From Burkholderia guangdongensis (GTDB lineage Bacteria; Pseudomonadota; Gammaproteobacteria; Burkholderiales; Burkholderiaceae), in the NCBI RefSeq assembly GCF_013403875.1, contig NZ_JACBNX010000019.1:1-64000 (forward strand): 64,000 bases of DNA, written 5' to 3'. Of the stretch, positions 42,741 to 51,700 are shown one piece after another. The notes under the pieces are model-generated. The model was not told where the DNA came from, ran no database searches, and saw nothing but the letters and a program-made list of their open reading frames with translations. The stretch's first letter is position 1. Every line of letters begins with the position of its first letter. The position numbers and the translations under genes are program-made.

Positions 42741-44416
42741 CGCGGCGCCCTGAAGACGCGCCCGCCGAGCACGGTGCCCCAGATGCCGACCTCCTTCAGC
42801 CGTTCGGGCTCGCATGCGCTCGGGTCTTCGTCGAGCACCGCGAAGTCCGCGAACTTGCCGACCTCGATGCTGCCGACCAGATGATCCATCCGCAGCGTGT
42901 ACGCGGCGCCGAGCGTGATCGCGTAGAGCGCATCGGCGACGCTCAGCCGCTCGCCGTCGCCGAGCACGCGGCCCGACGCGGTCTCGCGCCGCACCGCGCA
43001 CCACGCGGTGAACAGCGGGCTCAGCGGCGTGATCGGCGCGTCCGAATGCAGCGCGACCGGAATGCCGAGCCGCTGCGCGGTGCCGGCCGGGTTCATCCGG
43101 TTCGCGCGGTCCGGGCCGATCGTCTGCGCGTAATGCGCGTCGCCCCAGTAGTACAGATGATTCGAGAAGAAGTTCACGCACATCCCGAGCGCGCGCACCC
43201 GTCTGAGTTGCGCGGCGTCCGCCATCTGGCAGTGCTGCAGCGTGTGGCGATGGTCCGGGCGCGGATGGCGCGCGAGCAGCGTCGCGATCGCGTCGAGCGT
43301 GACGTCGGTCGCTTCGTCGCCGTTCGTGTGGATGTGCAGTTGCAGGCCCGCGCGATGGAATGGCTCGAACACGTCGACGAGCTGCGCCGGCGGCATCAGC
43401 CACAGCCCGTTCGGCTGTCCGCCCGCATAGCCGGGCCAGCGCACGCGCGCGGTGAAGCCCTGGATCGAGCCGTCGACGATGAACTTGACCGGCCCGAAGC
43501 GCAGCTTGTCGGTGCTGCCCGCGATCGCCGCGAGTACGCCTTCGGCCGACTGCGCGGGATTGCGCTGCGGCGCGAACGCCGGCACGATCCGCACCGGATA
43601 ATCCGGGTCCGCGGTGACCGCGTGCAGCGTCCGGTTGCCGTCGGGCGACAGGTCGTTCACCAGATCCGTCGCGGTCGTCACGCCCGCGAGTTGCGCGACG
43701 CGCCCGAAATTCCACACCGCATGCGGCTTCTCGCTCGCCGAGATCGCGAGCTTGCCGCCGATCACCTGATATACCGGGAACATCGCCGCGAACTCCTGCA
43801 ACTCGCCGGTCGGCCGGCCGTGCGCGTCGCGCGCGACGCCGTCGATGTCGGTGTCCTCGTCGATGCCGGCAAGCGCGAGCATCGCGCCGTTCACGTTCAT
43901 CAGATGCACGCTCGCGTGCAGGATCGCGATCGGGCGGCTCGCCGACACGCTGTCGAGCTCGCGCACCGTCAGGCGCGACGCGCCGAAGAAGATCGGATCG
44001 AAGCCCCACGCGAGCAGCGGCCCGTCGCCGGGCATCGCGCGCTCGGCGTCGGCGAGGCGCGCGAGCACCGCGTCGAGCGTGCGCAGGCCGGGCCACAGCG
44101 TGCCGTCGGGGCCGCGCCGGTCATAGTAGCCGACGTACGCCGCGTCCCACATCGCGCCTTCCATCAGATGACAATGCCCTTCGACGAGGCCGGGCATCAG
44201 CACCTTGTCGCGCAGCGTGTCGTCATGCGCGCACGCGCCGAAGCGCGCGGGCCACGCGGCCGCGTCGTCGTCGCCGCCGACCGCGAGGATGCGGCCGTCG
44301 CGCACCGCGACGTGCGTGGCCGACGGCTGGTTCGGATTCATCGTCAGGATGCGGCGCGCGGCGAACACGGTGACCGGCACGTGCGGAGACGGGGATGACG
44401 ACGCTGGCGCTTGCAT
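42737..44416 (-). CDS. Amidohydrolase, YtcJ-like (amidohydrolase 3 family), 559 aa
   Basis: Metal-dependent hydrolase with a TIM barrel. The metal HxH motif is GHCHLMEGAMW (His81, His83). FIVDGSIQGFTARVRWP has the usual location of the catalytic/metal segment. LHIHTNGDEATD and HTLQHCQMAD carry further His ligands, and ALHSDAPITPLSPLF the Asp. The beta-sandwich frames it (MNPNQPSATHVAVRDGRILAVGGD, VGKFADFAVLDEDP). Intact and full length. Substrate not known. Confidence 0.88.
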   Translation of the reverse strand: MQAPASSSPSPHVPVTVFAARRILTMNPNQPSATHVAVRDGRILAVGGDDDAAAWPARFGACAHDDTLRDKVLMPGLVEGHCHLMEGAMWDAAYVGYYDRRGPDGTLWPGLRTLDAVLARLADAERAMPGDGPLLAWGFDPIFFGASRLTVRELDSVSASRPIAILHASVHLMNVNGAMLALAGIDEDTDIDGVARDAHGRPTGELQEFAAMFPVYQVIGGKLAISASEKPHAVWNFGRVAQLAGVTTATDLVNDLSPDGNRTLHAVTADPDYPVRIVPAFAPQRNPAQSAEGVLAAIAGSTDKLRFGPVKFIVDGSIQGFTARVRWPGYAGGQPNGLWLMPPAQLVDVFEPFHRAGLQLHIHTNGDEATDVTLDAIATLLARHPRPDHRHTLQHCQMADAAQLRRVRALGMCVNFFSNHLYYWGDAHYAQTIGPDRANRMNPAGTAQRLGIPVALHSDAPITPLSPLFTAWCAVRRETASGRVLGDGERLSVADALYAITLGAAYTLRMDHLVGSIEVGKFADFAVLDEDPSACEPERLKEVGIWGTVLGGRVFRAPR

Positions 44417-44450
44417 GGGCGAACGACCTCCGTTCGAGGGTTGGGAACGA

Positions 44451-45839
44451 TCAGGACATCGCGTAGCGCTTCGACGGGCGCATCAGCAGATGCACGATCG
44501 CGACGACGAGCACGTTGACGACGAGGCACACGAGCCCGAGATTGATGCCGCCGAAATCGACGTGATTCAGATACAGGATCATCGCGAGCGCCTGCCCGCT
44601 GACGATCCCCGCGGCGACCGCGGCCGGCCGCACGCGGCGCTGCGCGAGCAGGATCAGCACGCCGGGCAGGAATTGCGTAACGCCGTAGTACGTGGTGTTG
44701 ATCAGCGACAGCATCAGGTTCGGCGTGAGCAGCGTCGTCACGATCGACAGGATCAGGTACGCGACGATTACGTACTTCGCCGCGCGCTTCTGACGCGTTT
44801 CGGGCAGGTTCGGCATCAGGTTGCGCGTGACGATCGGCCCGATCGCGAGACAGATGCCGGCGAGCACGAGCAACCCCGACAGCGCGGCGCCGGCCGCGAC
44901 GAGGCCGAGCAGCCAGTCCGGCAGCAGATGCACGGCGGCCGCGAAGAACGCGTCGTTCGGCGACGCAAGCTTCAGGTTCGCGTTGATCGCGTAGTACGAC
45001 GCGATCACGAGGAACGGATACATCAGCATGTAAAGCGGCATCGCGATCTGCGTGCGGCGGATCGTGTTGGGGCCGCGCGCGGTGAAGAAGCCCTGCGCGG
45101 CGAACGGCATCATGTAGAAGCCGAGCGACTGGAACAGCATCGTGCTCATCGAGAAGCGCAACTGCGGCGCGGTCATCGTGTTGCTGACCTGCCGGCTCGC
45201 GGTGTCGAACACTTCGTGCACGCTGCCGACCTTCCACGCGACCGCGACGCCCGTTACGACGATCGCGAGCAGCATCAGGATGTCCTTCAGGATCGCGATG
45301 TACGCGGACGCGCGCACGCCGGAGATCGCGATGTACGTGAACGCGAGCGCCGCGCAGACGAGAATCAGCCAGATCGGATCGACGTGCCAGCCGAGGCCTT
45401 TCAGCGCGGCGGCGAGGCCGGTGAACTGCAGCTCGCCCCACGGGATCAGGAACAGGATCGACGCGCATGCGACGACGAGTTCGAGCCCGCGGCTCTTGTA
45501 ATGGCCCTTGAACAGATCGGCGAGCGTGATCGCGTTGTGCCGCTTGCCGGCTTCCCAGTACTTCGGGCCGATGAAATAGCCGACCGGATACGCGAGCAGG
45601 ATGTAGCCGAGGAACCAGATTCCGTAGGTCGGCCCTTTCGCGTAGATGCCGCCGGGGAAGCCGACCATCGTGCCGATGCTGTAGATCTCGCCGGCGGTGA
45701 GGAAAAACACGAACGCGGTGCCGAACTGGCGCGACGCGACGAAGAAGTCGTGCACGCTCTGTCCACTGTGGCCGCGGCGGGAGCGCAGCGCGAGGTAGAG
45801 CGAAAACGCGATCAGTGCGGCAAAGACGACCGTCGACAT
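44451..45839 (-). CDS. Sodium:solute symporter (SSS family), 462 aa
   Basis: Inner-membrane Na+-coupled importer with about 13 helices. GTAFVFFLTAGEIYSIGTMVGFPGGIYAKGPTYGIWFLGYILLAYPVGYFIGPKYWEAGKRHNAITLADLFKGHYKSRGLELV is typical of the family. SGLLVLAGICLAIGPIVTRNLMP and ILLAQRRVRPAAVAAG are seen later. It is 35 bp before the amidohydrolase on the same transcript, and DUF3311 precedes it; the pair DUF3311/SSS is common. Confidence 0.9.
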   Translation of the reverse strand: MSTVVFAALIAFSLYLALRSRRGHSGQSVHDFFVASRQFGTAFVFFLTAGEIYSIGTMVGFPGGIYAKGPTYGIWFLGYILLAYPVGYFIGPKYWEAGKRHNAITLADLFKGHYKSRGLELVVACASILFLIPWGELQFTGLAAALKGLGWHVDPIWLILVCAALAFTYIAISGVRASAYIAILKDILMLLAIVVTGVAVAWKVGSVHEVFDTASRQVSNTMTAPQLRFSMSTMLFQSLGFYMMPFAAQGFFTARGPNTIRRTQIAMPLYMLMYPFLVIASYYAINANLKLASPNDAFFAAAVHLLPDWLLGLVAAGAALSGLLVLAGICLAIGPIVTRNLMPNLPETRQKRAAKYVIVAYLILSIVTTLLTPNLMLSLINTTYYGVTQFLPGVLILLAQRRVRPAAVAAGIVSGQALAMILYLNHVDFGGINLGLVCLVVNVLVVAIVHLLMRPSKRYAMS

Positions 45840-45895
45840 GCGGCTCTCTCCGAAAAGGTGGTTCGCGGCGGGATTCGGGTGTGCGGGACTGGCCG

Positions 45896-46090
45896 CTATG
45901 CGTCGCTCGCGTGGCGGTCGAACAGTTCCCAGCACGCGAACAGGCACCCGGAAGTCAGCACGAACCACGTGAAGATCCACATGTAGACGAACGGCACGCC
46001 GAGCACGTAGCGATCCTGCGCGGCGACCCACGGCAACAGGCCGAGCACGCCGAGATACGGCAGGCCGATGCCGATCAGATACCTGAGCAT
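45896..46090 (-). CDS. DUF3311 membrane protein, 64 aa
   Basis: Small protein with two predicted helices (YLIGIGLPYLGVLGLLPWV; VYMWIFTWFVLTSGCLFACW). It is the usual small partner encoded in front of SSS symporters. ATG 46090. First gene of the operon. Confidence 0.85.
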   Translation of the reverse strand: MLRYLIGIGLPYLGVLGLLPWVAAQDRYVLGVPFVYMWIFTWFVLTSGCLFACWELFDRHASDA

Positions 46091-46320
46091 GGTGGTTTCC
46101 TCGTCATGAGGCTCCGTCGAAACGGGCAATGCGGGAACGCGGCGATCGTGCGCCGCGGCGGGGGCTGCGAATTCAGTATTGGAAGTAAAAAATCCGGGCG
46201 GTAGTGCCAGACGCGGGGAATCGTTGAGGCCACAACGGAGTGGCGGCGCCGTGCGACGGAGCGAATCGCGCCGGTGCTCGGCTGGTGTTATGGACCTTTT
46301 TTAAGACGTAAGTATTCGTA

Positions 46321-46336
46321 ACGCAAACGTTTGGCG
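46321..46336. promoter_or_regulatory. LacI/PurR-like operator
   Basis: ACGCAAACGTTTGGCG contains the same CAAACGTTTG palindrome as the rbsB operator and nearly matches the PurR consensus. It lies about 230 bp upstream of DUF3311/SSS and near the candidate small RNA. Confidence 0.5.
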
Positions 46337-46356
46337 CGATTTCTCCGAGAAACGCG

Positions 46357-46448
46357 TTGACATACACTGCGCTTGCATCCTGCAAACCTCGTGCCCCGAG
46401 TGGATGCTTTTTTCGCCTCGATCACATCCCTGTGATCGAGGCTTTTTT
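46357..46448 (+). ncRNA. Candidate small RNA with intrinsic terminator
   Basis: TTGACA at 46357-46362 could be a -35 box, with a poor TGCAAA at 46381 as -10. A short transcript from about 46390 would contain the small stem CTCG-TGCCC-CGAG. It would end at a strong intrinsic terminator: 12-bp stem GCCTCGATCACA/TGTGATCGAGGC with TCCC loop (46415-46442) followed by six T. No protein frame precedes the terminator, so it does not belong to a plus-strand gene upstream. Confidence 0.45.
46415..46448 (+). terminator. Intrinsic terminator, 12-bp stem and T6
   Basis: Perfect stem, TCCC loop, six T immediately after on the plus strand; preceded by a T-run too. No adjacent plus-strand coding gene ends here. 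Confidence 0.88.
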
Positions 46449-46975
46449 GTCTGGGTCGGCTGGTATCAGGGAGAAGTGATGGGAACGGGTGCACCAACAC
46501 CTACCCCGCGCCGCGCTTATCGCGGTTGCGCCGAAACCTGATTCAATTTTGCAACCGGCGGCCCAATCAGGACATCTGCGAATGTGCGTCAATTCCTAAT
46601 TGACGGCGGCAATCGTCCTGCGGATGCAATCTGGCACCAAATAATAAAACCCGTTATGTCTCGCGATGAATAAGTCGCGCGGAAAATTCGTTCCGGTATG
46701 TATTCGGGACGAGCGATGTTATCGCGTGACTGAAAATTCACACGCGCGATTGACACGATGCTGGCGGCGTTTCAAATCTGAATCATTACAGTGTGGGTCT
46801 GCATGCTTGGCGTCGTTCCCCCCTCTCTCAACCGATTCGGCTGACCGCCAACGCGCAGTGGCATATTTGATGCGTGCTTGTTCGCGCGAGGCTGTAATCG
46901 GGGAAATAAACATCTGCAGGCGTTGGCAGCGCTCCACGTCTGATATGTCACACGCAAAACGATTCGGGGAAAACG
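46449..46975. other. Lower-GC intergenic stretch
   Basis: About 530 bp with visibly lower GC than the flanks and many small stops. Reading frames at 46666-47037 (plus) and 46719-46937 (minus) lack ribosome sites and family character. It contains short inverted repeats such as GTCAATT-CCT-AATTGAC (46588-46604). It looks like decayed or imported DNA. Confidence 0.5.
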
Positions 46976-47059
46976 ATGAAAGAGATAGGGATAGTAACCG
47001 GACTGCTTTCCCTCAGAGGCTGCGCGTCGATCATTGACAGCTCGATACCGGTGGCGTGA
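46976..47059 (+). pseudogene. Truncated lipoprotein, 27 aa
   Basis: ATG follows a GGGGAAAAC ribosome site. The peptide MKEIGIVTGLLSLRGCASII looks like the start of a small lipoprotein (lipobox LRGC, then ASII as in many 'GCASII' lipoproteins). It ends after 27 codons, 7 bp before the acyltransferase ATG. Likely a remnant cut off by insertion or deletion, though it may act as a leader ORF for the next gene. Confidence 0.5.
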
Positions 47060-47066
47060 TCACGTC

Positions 47067-48179
47067 ATGAACAAGAGCCTCGAGGGCGTGCGCGGTGCCG
47101 CTGCGCTGTTCGTCGTTGTTTATCACATGCATTGCAACATGCCGGGCCTCGGCGCCGCGCATGGCGGCTATCTCGCCGTCGATCTGTTCTTTGCGCTGTC
47201 CGGGTTCGTCATCGCGCGCGCGTACAGTGATCGCCTGTCATCGGGCGCGGCGTTCTGCTCGTTCATCATGCGCCGCATCGGCCGCCTATACCCGCTTAAC
47301 TTCACGTCGATTGCACTGCACTATCTGCTTGTGAACTGCGCGCTCGCGTTGGCGGTTCAATACTTGGCTCATCACGCCGCGCCGGGTTCGTCGATCGCCC
47401 GCGTCGCATCCGCCGTCGACGCCATGCACTGGCGCGATCACTATACGCCGCCCGGGGTGAACTGGTCGATACACGTCGAGTTCATGGTGTACCTGATATT
47501 CAGCGCGGTGTGCCTGACGCTGCGTGGCCGGGCTCGCCCAGTCGGGTTCGCTGTCATGGCTGCGCTCGGATATACCGCAGCCGTGTATGCGTCGCTCGTG
47601 CCGTATCGGTGCGCCGCTGTCGGCGATTGCTTTTCAATGACCGACGGCTTTGGCGTGGCGCGCTGCATGGTCGGATTCTTCGCGGGCGCGCTCGTCGCGC
47701 ACTATCGCGAGCGCCCGCTCGTCACCGGCCTGACACGGCCCGTTACGCAGATCGCCATGTCGGCCGCTACCGTTGCGTACCTCTATGCTTGCGCCTATGT
47801 GAAACTGCTGCCCCTCGCCGCGCCGGTCGTGTTCGCCGCGCTCGTGGCGTCGCTGTCACCCGATCGCGGCCCGGTCGCGCGCGTGCTTCATACACGCATC
47901 ATTCAGCGGCTCGGCGCGCTGTCGTATTCGCTCTACCTCGCGCACGGCGTGCTGCTCATTACGTTTGGCGTCGCGGTCGCCGTGCCGGACAGCACGATCG
48001 GGCGCGTGAGCGTTGCCGCCGCTTATCTTGCCGCAACGTTCATGCTCGCGATCACATTTCATCGCACTATCGAGAACCCGTGGCGCATCCGTTCTCAGGC
48101 ATGGTCGAAGCGTTTCGACACGCCAGTCAGGGAGGACGCCGGGGCCGCCACGGATAAGCCACGATGCACGGTTCAATGA
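47067..48179 (+). CDS. Acyltransferase 3 family membrane protein, 370 aa
   Basis: Integral membrane O-acyltransferase with about 10 helices. LEGVRGAAALFVVVYHMHC and GYLAVDLFFALSGFVIARAY (the 'GxxxVDxFFxLSGF' motif), with RRIGRLYPL and the His-containing helix, are typical. ALSYSLYLAHGVLL closes the family pattern. It may modify a surface polysaccharide (OafA/ExoZ-like). ATG 47067 matches family starts. Lower GC in the first half suggests import. It faces the T6SS operon end to end. Confidence 0.88.
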   Translation: MNKSLEGVRGAAALFVVVYHMHCNMPGLGAAHGGYLAVDLFFALSGFVIARAYSDRLSSGAAFCSFIMRRIGRLYPLNFTSIALHYLLVNCALALAVQYLAHHAAPGSSIARVASAVDAMHWRDHYTPPGVNWSIHVEFMVYLIFSAVCLTLRGRARPVGFAVMAALGYTAAVYASLVPYRCAAVGDCFSMTDGFGVARCMVGFFAGALVAHYRERPLVTGLTRPVTQIAMSAATVAYLYACAYVKLLPLAAPVVFAALVASLSPDRGPVARVLHTRIIQRLGALSYSLYLAHGVLLITFGVAVAVPDSTIGRVSVAAAYLAATFMLAITFHRTIENPWRIRSQAWSKRFDTPVREDAGAATDKPRCTVQ

Positions 48180-48290
48180 TGACGGTCTGCTGATACCGGC
48201 TTCTGCCTTGCACCCTGCCCGCCAGTGCGCGGGCGTATTCGTGCCAGACCGCCGGAACGGTCCGGCACCCACCGTCCGGCGAACGGTCGC

Positions 48291-48650
48291 TCACTTGCCC
48301 GTTTTGAACGGCGCAAAGAAATTCGACGGCATCTCCTGCGGAAAGCCGACTGCGTCGGTCGGCCTCAAATCGTTCATGTCGACGTTGAAGTCGTAACTTT
48401 TCTGCCGTTGCTGCGCATCCTGGTGCGCCGCGACCTGCTTGTCGATCGAGTTCTTGATGTTCGTCATGTGGTCCAGCATCTTGCCGCCTACCTGCTGAAC
48501 ATGGCCGATCAGGTTGCTCGCGTTCTGCGATGACGCCACCGATAGATCCGGAATCGCGCTCATGAACGGTTTCGCCATCGAACTACCGGCGTTCTGGCCG
48601 AATTCGTGCGCATCCATGCACGCGGACAGGATTTCTTTCGGATCGATCAT
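48291..48650 (-). CDS. 119-aa protein at the end of the T6SS operon, unknown
   Basis: AAAGGAGCAGAAG provides a strong ribosome site. It begins MIDPKEILSACMDAHEFGQN and has a helical, Ser/Gln/Asn-rich middle (VASSQNASNLIGHVQQVGGKMLDHMTNIKNSIDKQVAAHQD) followed by a Pro-rich C-terminus with Phe-Phe (NFFAPFKTGK). No signal peptide. It lies 55 bp after tssM in the same direction. Size and position fit a small effector, chaperone or accessory component, but no family is recognised. Confidence 0.7.
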   Translation of the reverse strand: MIDPKEILSACMDAHEFGQNAGSSMAKPFMSAIPDLSVASSQNASNLIGHVQQVGGKMLDHMTNIKNSIDKQVAAHQDAQQRQKSYDFNVDMNDLRPTDAVGFPQEMPSNFFAPFKTGK

Positions 48651-48705
48651 CTTCTGCTCCTTTTCAAATTTGTGCCCGACAGCACATTGGACACCACGAC
48701 ATGCA

Positions 48706-51700
48706 TCACGATGGACACCTGAATGATTGCAGGATGCCCGACCAGATAGGCGCCGACGCCGTCAGCGCCTGCCATTCGACGCGCACCGTTCCGACGCTCG
48801 TCGGGTACAGTCGCTCGCGTCGATCGCCGGCCCCTCCCGCAGGCTGGCCGGCATCGAAAAAGCGGAAAAGCGCCCAGGGGCCATCGAACTGCAACGTACT
48901 CAGGCGCCCGTCGACCGATTTCATCTGCAGCACGATCGCCTGCCTGACATGCCGGCCATTCCAGTCGATACGCTGCGGTGAAGTCGTCCCGTGCGCGTAG
49001 CGCAACGTTTGTTCGCCAACCGCCAACTGCGCTTCCGACACCTGGGAATCCATGTCCAGGAAGCGCAGCATGACGGAGAGGCGCAGATGCCCGGACTCGT
49101 CGAGCATGGCGTCGCGAATCCGGCCGGCGGTCTCATAGGACTTGAGCACGCCCGGGCTCACCATGCCCTCGGCGCCGCCGCTCGAACGCAGCGCCTTCCA
49201 CGACGTGCCCGACGTATCCACGTGGGCGGCGAGCCTGTCGCGGAAATACGTCGCCATCATCCCTTGTGCGCCGAACATCCTCTCGAAGTCTTCCACGCCG
49301 GCGTCGGCCTGCGCTTTTCGGTTGAACGGATACCGGCTCGTAAAGCCGGTGCTGCATACCGTCGACGTCGCACCGGCCGCACCGCGATCGAGCAATGCCC
49401 CTGACTCGCGCGTCGTCATCGTGCTGCCGCTGTTGACGAGATCCAGCATGATCCCCCTTACCGGCTCGGGCTGGCGGGCCGCCGTTTCTTTCAGACGCGA
49501 AAACGCATCGTACTGAGGCGGCAGGACCTGCCCGGCCTGAAGCGCGCCGTTGACCAACCCCAGTTGCCGGTACAACGGCTCGAAAAGCCGTATGAGCGGA
49601 TTGCTCGACGCCGTGTTGCGGTTATCGAGCTGCGCGGCCAGTTGTCGAATCGACTGGAAATGCTCGTCGACCCGATGCTCGGGCAACAGCAGCGTCCGCT
49701 CACGCCGGCCGCTCAGCTCGCCGACGATCTGGCGCCGGCCTTTCTCGAAGCGGTATTTCTGACGGTCGATCCAGCTGCCGATGTCGCCGTCGTTGCTCGC
49801 GGTCAGCGTCGTTTCGCGCGCGGTGAAACGCAGCAGATTGGCGAGCGGCGACTGCGGGTCCATCATCGTCGCCGCCAGTTGCGCCGCGTCGTCGAGCCCC
49901 GTGACGCTGCGCACGGTCACGTCGTTGAGGAAATTCTGCCAACTGGCCATGTAGTTCTGGAGGAACTGCGAGCGCGTGGAATCGGCCAGCTTCTGGACGA
50001 GCCCATCAATCTGAAAAGCGTTGCCGGCGAGCGATTCGTCGCGCAGTACCCAGCTCTCCTCCTCCAGCATCGTTCGCGCGCTCTTTTCGACGCGCGGGAG
50101 GAACGCGTCCGTGTAGCCGGCACGCGTGTACCAGCCGGACACCGCGACGTCGGTACTCGGCACGCCGCTGCGCAGGCGCAAGCTCATCGCCGATTCCGGG
50201 CCGGCCGCGCGAGCCAGCGAGATGTCATGAACGTGTGGGGGCAACCCTTGTGCGTGGATGGCCTGCAGCACGCGCGTGATGAGCGGAATCTGCGCCGCGT
50301 GCGCACGTGCGGACCGCACGAGGTTCTCGTCCTCCGGCGTAGCAGGCAGGTTCGGCAGCGAAATCAGCGCGTGCACGTGCGCGAGCAGCATGCGCCGATC
50401 GTCGTCGCCATAGTGTTGACCGCCGGTCAGGCTGTCCCAGCGGCTGTCCAGCCAACGCTCGACATCCGCCGCATGGCGCCGCTCCGGCCGGCACAGCATC
50501 AGATAGACCTTGAGCGTCTGGTACACGTCGCCAGGCGCGCCCCCCGCCTGCGCAACCAACGTGCGCCGGACTTCGTTGTACAACTCCGGCATCAGCATCT
50601 TCTGCAACTGGCGGCGATAGGTGTCGAGCGCCGCGCTTGCGACGCGCCGGTGCTCAAAATATGGCGTCACGCCACCCATGCCCCTGCCCGCGCCTTCCGC
50701 CTGTGCCTGCGCATATCTCATCTGGTCCGCGATATCGAGCAGCGGCGAGCCGCCATCCGGGCCGTCAGACACCTGAGCCTGCGCGACACGCTTCGCTTCG
50801 CTGAACTGCGCGTGCACGTCGTCGAGATAATGGCGCTCCTCGACGTAACCCCACCCGAACCACAGCAACAGAGCAAGCGCCAGGACCGGCAACGCCAACC
50901 AGCGCAGCCTCCGCGCAATACGGTTGCGCCATGACCCGGCCCCGCCGGATCTCGCCGAATCACGCTCGAGCAGGACCTGCTGGAACAACGGAGCCCACAG
51001 CGCGCTCAGCGGTCGCGTCGGCGCCGGCGCCCCGGTCGGACTGCCCGCGGGCTGCGCCAGCGCCAGCTCGGCCATCGAGCCCATCCATACGCCGCGCAGC
51101 CGCGCAGCCGCGTGCAATTCGCCCGGGGCAATCGGTGCAATCGGCGCAGTCGGTGCAATCGCGATATGCAACCAGACGAGCAGCGCCTTGTGCAACTGAC
51201 TGAGCGCCTCGACGAAGCGCAGTTGCGCGTGATTGACCGTGACGTCGGTCGCGGCAGGCGCGGAAAAAAGCACCTGCCGCTGAACGCGATCCAGCACGCC
51301 GCGAAGCGCGGCCTGCCAACGCGCGCCGGCCGCCGACGCGTTTTCGTCGGCCGGATCGTCCGGCAAGCAGAAGCCGACGCCGCCCGACCAGCGCGACGCA
51401 TCCATCATCGACAACATCGAAACCGCACCTTCCAGACGGTCGATGCCGTTCAGCGCGACGTATATCTGCATCTGCTGCCCGAATACCTCGCGCATTTCGG
51501 CGAGCCGACGCCGCACGCCGTCGGCGACGCGCTTGCCGGCCTGCTGCGACGGTCCTGTCATCGCCGCGCTATCGATGCAGATCACGACCCCGCTGATCGC
51601 CCCGTCGCCCCGCATCCTCCTCAACTTCCGCAGCAACTGCCGCCACGCGTCGAGCGTCGGCTCGTCCATGTCGTCACGCAGGTTCCAGCGACCGCCGACG

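Noticed and set aside
46666..47037. 123-aa plus frame in the lower-GC stretch
   Set aside because: No ribosome site, no family character; contains many Cys/Arg typical of random sequence.
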